From Mariannaea sp. PMI_226 (taxonomy: Eukaryota > Ascomycota > Sordariomycetes > Hypocreales > Nectriaceae), in assembly GCA_024336345.1 (NCBI GenBank), contig JANFOG010000014.1:744001-808000 (forward strand): a stretch of 64,000 bases of DNA. Direction: 5' to 3'. How positions within the stretch are numbered: position 1 is the stretch's first letter; each line of letters starts with the position of its first letter. Made by a program: the position numbers and the translations under genes. Under the pieces are notes generated by a model. The model was not told the origin of the DNA. It saw only the letters and a list, made by a program, of their open reading frames with translations, and made no database searches. This document shows, piece after piece, positions 59,300-64,000 of the stretch.

Positions 59300-60773
59300 A
59301 TGGCCGACCAAGTGCCATCACCCAAGGCCATACTCCGCGGCCATAAAGCCCAGGTCCATTCTGCGACATTTATTAGAGGTAATGATCGTCTCGTTACCAG
59401 TGATGCGGAAGGCTACGTTGTTCTGTGGGATCTCACCATCAGGAGAGCCCAGGCTGTGTGGCGGGCTCATGAGAATGCAATCCTCGGAGTACAAGGCTGG
59501 GGAAACGACAAGATCATCACGTAAGACGCCAGCTTAACTTCTATTCACCTCAAACTCTGAAAGACAACTTACTTTGGCGTAGACACGGTCGTGACAATAA
59601 ACTCATCATATGGAAACTCAGCCAGGACGATGAGGCTCATCTCAGCAAGGTTCTACCAGTCGAGGATGTAGCAGAACCGCGAGCTCAACCTTGGATTCTA
59701 CACCTGCTCGAGGTGAATACAATGAACTTTTGCTCTTTCGCAGCTTGCCCTAGTAGCCCTGGTTCCATGGACAGCTCATCAGAAATATTGGTTGCAGTTC
59801 CCAACACTCTCGCTTCGGAGGCTGTGAGTTTCTTGTCTTCGTGATAACTGCGACTCTGGTGACATCTAACCTCCTGAAACAGATTGATATATACTCGCTC
59901 CCTAGCCAGAGTCGGATACACACTATCAGGCCAGGCACTAAGAACGGAATGGCCATGTGTCTATCCCTATTTCATCACGCAAATGCCCTTACCCTCATTG
60001 CCGCCTTCGAGAATGGGTACGCTTCAGTACATCGTCTGAGCTCGGATGGCGACTGGGTCACCACTTACCGCTCCCAATCTCACTCACAACCTATTTTGTC
60101 AATAGACGTTGATCCAGAGCGACGTTTCTTCCTGTCATCTTCGGCAGACTCTCTCATAGCCAAACACCCTATCCCCATCGACCGCCAGGAAGTCATATCA
60201 ATCCCAGAAAGCCGAGAAAGGGTAGTAGAGATAGAAGACGAGGACCCTCCAAAACAAGCTTCATTATTATCCGCCGCACTTAAGCAATCAAATATTCCAA
60301 GAAGCAACCTACCCGCCTCAAGGTTATTACAGGAATGGAAGGATCCGCTCAAGGTGACCAATACCAAACATTCAGGACAGCAGAGCATCCGAATACGGTC
60401 TGATGGACGGATATTCGCAACGGCAGGCTGGGATTCCAAAGTCAGAGTGTACTCGGCCAAGACTTTGAAAGAGCTTGCAGTTCTGAAGTGGCACCAAGTC
60501 GGATGTTACGCTGTAGCATTCTCCCACCTTACACCCTCCGGACCCCTCGTTGAATCCGAAGCCCGTGCTACACCGGGTGCTTCGCCCTCCGACGCATCGC
60601 AACCCTCACAATCGGAGCCCCCCCAATCAGCAGTCATACCACACGTATCCCAACAGTTGATAAAGTCCACCAACACAAGCGTCAAGGACCGGCGCGTCAC
60701 GCAAGCCAAGACAACCCACTGGGTCGCGGCAGGTGCCAAGGACGGGAAGGTCAGCTTATGGGACGTCTACTGA
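59300..60773 (+). CDS. ASA1: ASTRA-associated protein 1, WD-repeat
   Basis: Three exons (59300-59520, 59583-59823, 59883-60773) with 62- and 59-bp introns give 450 aa. The first WD repeat (about 13-45) is [11 protein letters not shown] ending V-L-W-D-L, the second ends I-I-W-K-L after the first intron, and later blades include W-D-S-K-V-R-V-Y and a final G-K-V-S-L-W-D-V-Y exactly at the C-terminus, as in Asa1. Asa1 belongs to the ASTRA complex with Tra1, Rvb1/2, Tel2, Tti1 and Tti2, which matures PIKK kinases and affects chromatin. A low-complexity Ser/Pro/Glu loop at about 375-410 interrupts the last blades. The start M-A-D-Q-V lies directly before the first WD blade; upstream in-frame ATG codons are less likely. 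Confidence 0.93.
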
Positions 60774-61423
60774 ACCACAACACTCGGAATAAGCCCTTAG
60801 TTCTGATGCTGACGCGGAGAAGCCGGGGCCTCAAAATTTCCGAAAAGGATAGGCTCGGATTATAGGCTCAAGTACGACTTCCGGATACGCGAGATGGGGC
60901 GTCATCCTGTCTTTCTTCCCGTTTGAGCAAGTTTTTGCTGGAAAATTCTTGCATGCTGTGCAACTCTCAAAGACAGAACGCATGAGCGAGATTCGCCTCG
61001 TCAGCTCGTTTACGAGGGTTTGGATCCTTCAGGTCCTGAGCGGGTCTCTACTTAGAGCCGTCAATCTCGTATGATGCCCAATAAAAAGGCCAATGAATGC
61101 ATCTTAACATAACTATAGATGACGGATGCCATTATAAAGAGATGTGCACAAAAGTCTGAATGAGCAAATATATTATTATTCTTTTTTTTCGTGAATTAGA
61201 TTTGGTGTATTTCCTTTGATATGTCAAAGTCTGGTCAATACAATCCCATGCTCGACACTCTCAAGCTCCTAACTTCGGGGTTCGATGATTTCAAGACTCG
61301 TATTGCTGCAAAAAAGAAACAAAGGTCAGTGTTCAGCCACACCCAAAAAGAAAAAGAAAAGAAAAAGAAGACTCCCTCTCGGCTGGACTTGTGCCATGTA
61401 CACGTAGAAAGCTCTCCAATATA
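60774..61423. other. Intergenic region, no gene seen
   Basis: Convergent gap between ASA1 (plus) and the 244-aa gene (minus). It contains A- and T-rich runs that could serve as 3' processing signals. A 78-codon frame at 61221-61457 is Lys-rich and not supported. Confidence 0.55.
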
Positions 61424-62158
61424 TTACTCACCAGTGTCCCACTTGTTTTCTCGATAATTGCCCTGTGACAGCTCGTACCAGAGTCTCAGCATCCAAGCCG
61501 CCACAAGGGCGTCTCGGGTTGCGGTCGTCAACTCAGCAGTCACCACCAGGCTCATCAGCTCGTTCGTCTCAACCTCCCTCGCCAGCAACTCCCCCTCGGC
61601 ATCCCTCCACTCAAAACCGACTGCGCGGTCCCGCGAAGGCGCCGCCCCAAACACCACGTCCTTCTCTTCGAGCCTCCGGTCGGCTCCCCGCACCGCCCGG
61701 TGCACCCAGTAGCCCTTTCGTTTGGCGTTCCCCAGGCTCGAGAGGAGACTCCGTCTGGGGTGGAAGGCGCTGATGCCGAGACAGCACAGGGCGCGGCGGG
61801 ATGCGACCTCTGCCTGGAACTTGAAGTTTGCGTATTCTCCCTTTGTCGGGTGCTTGAGGTCGAACAGGTGACGTTTGCGGTCCTGGACTACAGGCCTGCC
61901 TTGGCGGCTCGTGACAATCTGATCTATCCTGTGCACCGATACGGTGCGATCTGCATCGGACAGAAAACCGATAGAGTGGGAGAATTCGTATAATGGAGGT
62001 GATGAATGGTCATTTGTGTGGATGAAGCGACCAGCTACGTACAGCGTCACCGGGCCGTGGACCTGGTCCTCGACACTCTCCTCAATGTTGGTCACGCTCT
62101 CGTACGACGGCAGTTCTGCGCCTAAGTCACTCGAATCCAAGTCAATATGAAGATCCAT
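61424..62158 (-). CDS. Uncharacterised protein, 244 aa, with LPxY motif
   Basis: A single minus-strand frame. I do not recognise the family. The acidic N-terminus contains a L-P-S-Y motif at about 15-18 (L/P-P-x-Y type, a possible binding site for WW domains of Rsp5/Nedd4 ligases). A beta-rich stretch follows (V-T-L-Y-V-A-G-R-F-I-H, then L-Y-E-F-S-H-S-I-G-F-L, then V-S-V-H-R-I-D-Q-I-V), ending in a helical C-terminal part with a W-R-D-A-E-G-E-L motif and a tail with W-M-L-R-L-W-Y-E-L. There is no signal peptide or clear membrane helix. Composition and GC match the coding neighbours. The first ATG of the frame is taken as start. Conservation among fungi seems likely, but I cannot verify it. 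Confidence 0.62.
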   Translation of the reverse strand: MDLHIDLDSSDLGAELPSYESVTNIEESVEDQVHGPVTLYVAGRFIHTNDHSSPPLYEFSHSIGFLSDADRTVSVHRIDQIVTSRQGRPVVQDRKRHLFDLKHPTKGEYANFKFQAEVASRRALCCLGISAFHPRRSLLSSLGNAKRKGYWVHRAVRGADRRLEEKDVVFGAAPSRDRAVGFEWRDAEGELLAREVETNELMSLVVTAELTTATRDALVAAWMLRLWYELSQGNYRENKWDTGE

Positions 62159-62702
62159 GTCTCTGAAGATTAAATCGTCGACACAAGAAAGGTAATAATA
62201 ATAACTACAAGATCAGCATAAGGGCCGAAGCGTGAATTATAATTCAGCCCAAGTGCCAAGGTGTCACGCGCAGAAGAATTGGATCATGACGTCGGAAAAG
62301 ACCTCAATTCCGCACCAAGCGGTTCGGACCGCAGACGCACTGGATTGGACTGAACTGATGGCTTCGCCACAGAGCACGAGCAGAGCACCATGTGTGGTAC
62401 ATGGCACCAGGGCTGTGTATTGATTTATGAGCCATAAACTTCCCAAGCGTATTGGACACGCACGAACGAATGAGGGTACGTAGCGTTTAAGTAAAGATGT
62501 CTGGTCATCTTTTTTGGTATACGGTGCATACGATAATACGCACGCGCGCGCACGTGGATACCTACCGAAGTAGGTAGGATACCAAAAGTACCTAGATAGA
62601 GATATATCATTTTCAAAATTCTACCGACACCAAAACGCCAGAACAACCGTCGTAAAGAAGAAAAAAAATTCCAGTCCTCAGCTCAGCTTGCTCGCTTCGC
62701 GT
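62159..62702. other. Intergenic region with CG/CA repeat and inverted repeat
   Basis: Promoter side of the 244-aa gene and 3' side of the aldehyde dehydrogenase. It has an alternating ACGCACGCGCGCGCACG stretch near 62539-62555 that could adopt Z-DNA, and a nearby inverted repeat CCTAC...GTAGG around 62561-62577. No gene was seen. Confidence 0.5.
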
Positions 62703-64000
62703 CTACATGCGGGTTCCCATATTAACGTGAATTGCCTTGACGTTGCTGTAAGCCTCCAATCCCGCCTCGCCAAGCTCTCGACCAATACCGCTCTGCTTCA
62801 CACCACCGAACGGAACACCAGGCTCGCAATCCTGGCTGCTGTTGATCCAGACCATGCCAGCCTGGATCTCCGAGGCGACGCGGTGAGCGCGCTCAATATC
62901 CTTGGTGAAGACGGCCGCGCCCAAGCCGTATGTCGAGTCGTTGGCTAGACGGAGAGCTTCCTGCTCGGAGCTGAAGCGGCTGATGACGACGACGGGGCCG
63001 AAAATCTCCTCCCGGAAGATGCGCATCGAGTCCGTAACTTCGCCGAAGACGGTGGGCTCGACGAAGAAGCCCTTACCGCTGATGTCTTTTGGCTTTCCAC
63101 CAGAAAGGAGCTTGGCACCCTCGGCCTGGCCAATCTCAATGTACTCGAGGATCTTGTCGCACTGAAGCTTCGAAACCTGGGGTCCTTGGTACGTGTCCTC
63201 GGCCCATTGGTCGCCCACTTTGCTGACCGCGGAGGTGGTCTCGAGGAAACGGGCGACAAACTCATCGTAGACCTTGTCTTCCACCAGAATTCGGGACGTG
63301 GCTGTGCAGATCTGGCCCTGGTTGGACATGATACCCATGTGAGACCACTTGGCAGCCTGATCAAGGTCGCTGTCGGCGAAGACCAGGAGAGGAGACTTGC
63401 CTCCAGTCTCCAGCGTGATGTTCTTCAATGTTGAGGAAGCCATCTTCATGATCTGAGCTCCGGTAGCGGTCGATCCGGTGAAGGCAATCTTGTCCACGAG
63501 AGGATGTTCCACTAATGCCGCGCCCGCCTCACGTCCGTAACCGTTGATAACGTTGAATACACCGGCAGGGAAGCCAACCTCCTTGACGGCAGCCGCCAGA
63601 AGCAGGATGCTCAGGGGGGTCTGCTCAGCAGCCTTGAGAACGACAGTGTTTCCGCAAGCCAGGGCAGGTCCGATTTTCCAGCTGGCCATGGAGAGAGGGA
63701 AGTTCCAGGGGATAATTTGTCCGACGACACCGATGGGCTGGCGGATGGTGTAAGCGAGCTTGAGAGGGTTTGCTGTCATGGTCTGGCCATGGGTCTTGTC
63801 GGCCCAGCCGGCATAGTAGCGAATGACATTGATGACTTCGACAACATCGAGGTTGAGGGCATCCGCGTATGTTTTACCTTTTTTCCAACGACCATTGTTA
63901 GGACTCAAAGATCTGAGGTGAAACGAAAGAAGACGTAGTCAAGTCGAAAGTAGTTGCAACTTACCATTGTCCCAGGCCTCGGAGGTGGCAAAAATCTCCT
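62703..64000 (-). CDS. Aldehyde dehydrogenase, class 1/2 type (cut by right edge)
   Basis: Two minus-strand segments are visible: 63965-64000 (continuing beyond the window) and 62703-63877, joined across an 87-bp intron with a CTAAC branch point and an AAG acceptor, giving the conserved D-N-G-K-T-Y-A-D-A junction. The visible 403 residues include the P-W-N-F-P cofactor region, F-T-G-S-T-A-T-G, the general base in L-E-T-G-G-K-S, catalytic Cys in N-Q-G-Q-I-C-T-A, and the C-terminal P-F-G-G-V-K-Q-S-G-I-G. This is the NAD(P)+-dependent ALDH1/2 superfamily. In fungi such enzymes oxidise acetaldehyde or other aldehydes in ethanol and amino-acid use (AldA-like). The N-terminus, and so any targeting signal, lies outside the window. 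Confidence 0.92.

Noticed and set aside
1..64000. A secondary-metabolite gene cluster around the PhyH gene or the Zn2Cys6 factors
   Set aside because: No polyketide or peptide synthase, terpene cyclase or P450 gene was found in the window.

Overview
The window is nuclear DNA of a filamentous ascomycete, most likely a Sordariomycete and plausibly Hypocreales. The evidence is genes split by short GT-AG introns (mostly 50-130 bp, often with CTAAC-like branch points), fungal Zn2Cys6 regulators, a Jen-type carboxylate transporter, fungal ASA1 and METTL16 homologues, a nuclear tRNA-Asn with a short intron, and pyrimidine-rich leaders. Species assignment is not possible by reading alone. No transposon, rRNA, CRISPR array or recognisable secondary-metabolite cluster is present. 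Gene models were assembled by joining frame-compatible exons at GT/AG sites; exon coordinates are given in each entry.

Layout from left to right. 1-5 kb: the 5' part of a TPR protein running off the left edge, a GFA/CENP-V-type zinc protein, and a Jen1-family carboxylate transporter, all on the minus strand. 5-17.8 kb: a gene-poor region around one Zn2Cys6 factor (TF1, 9.6-13.0 kb, minus), which has unusually long introns and a long CT-rich leader. 17.8-31.3 kb: a dense housekeeping block with cytosolic seryl-tRNA synthetase, a DUF4139 protein carrying a Gln-rich insertion, a hypothetical 311-aa protein, a Pro/Gln/Tyr-repeat membrane protein, a METTL16-type RNA methyltransferase, a PhyH-family dioxygenase and tRNA-Asn(GUU). 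31.5-39 kb: a 1004-aa coiled-coil protein, a gene-free gap, and succinate-semialdehyde dehydrogenase (UGA2). 39-46 kb: a gap, then the nine-part regulator TF2 (eight exons, plus strand). 46.8-53 kb: an F-box-like protein, an HDHD1-type HAD phosphatase and a TTC1-type TPR protein. 53-64 kb: the Zn2Cys6 regulator TF3, a 3.5-kb AT-rich gap, ASA1, a conserved-looking 244-aa protein, and an aldehyde dehydrogenase cut by the right edge.

The genes do not form an obvious pathway. SSADH (GABA shunt), aldehyde dehydrogenase, the carboxylate transporter and the GFA protein all touch small-carbon metabolism, but they lie far apart and share no visible regulatory arrangement. The three Zn2Cys6 regulators belong to different subfamilies and each is flanked by a long gene-free stretch, which suggests solitary regulators rather than cluster-specific ones.

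No clearly new system was found. The features most worth a second look are TF1's 973-bp intron that separates the zinc cluster from the regulatory domain, a CT-rich plus-strand leader-like stretch at 8.1-8.8 kb with no coding region behind it, the Gln-rich insertion splitting the DUF4139 fold, and the uncharacterised 311-aa, 374-aa and 244-aa proteins.
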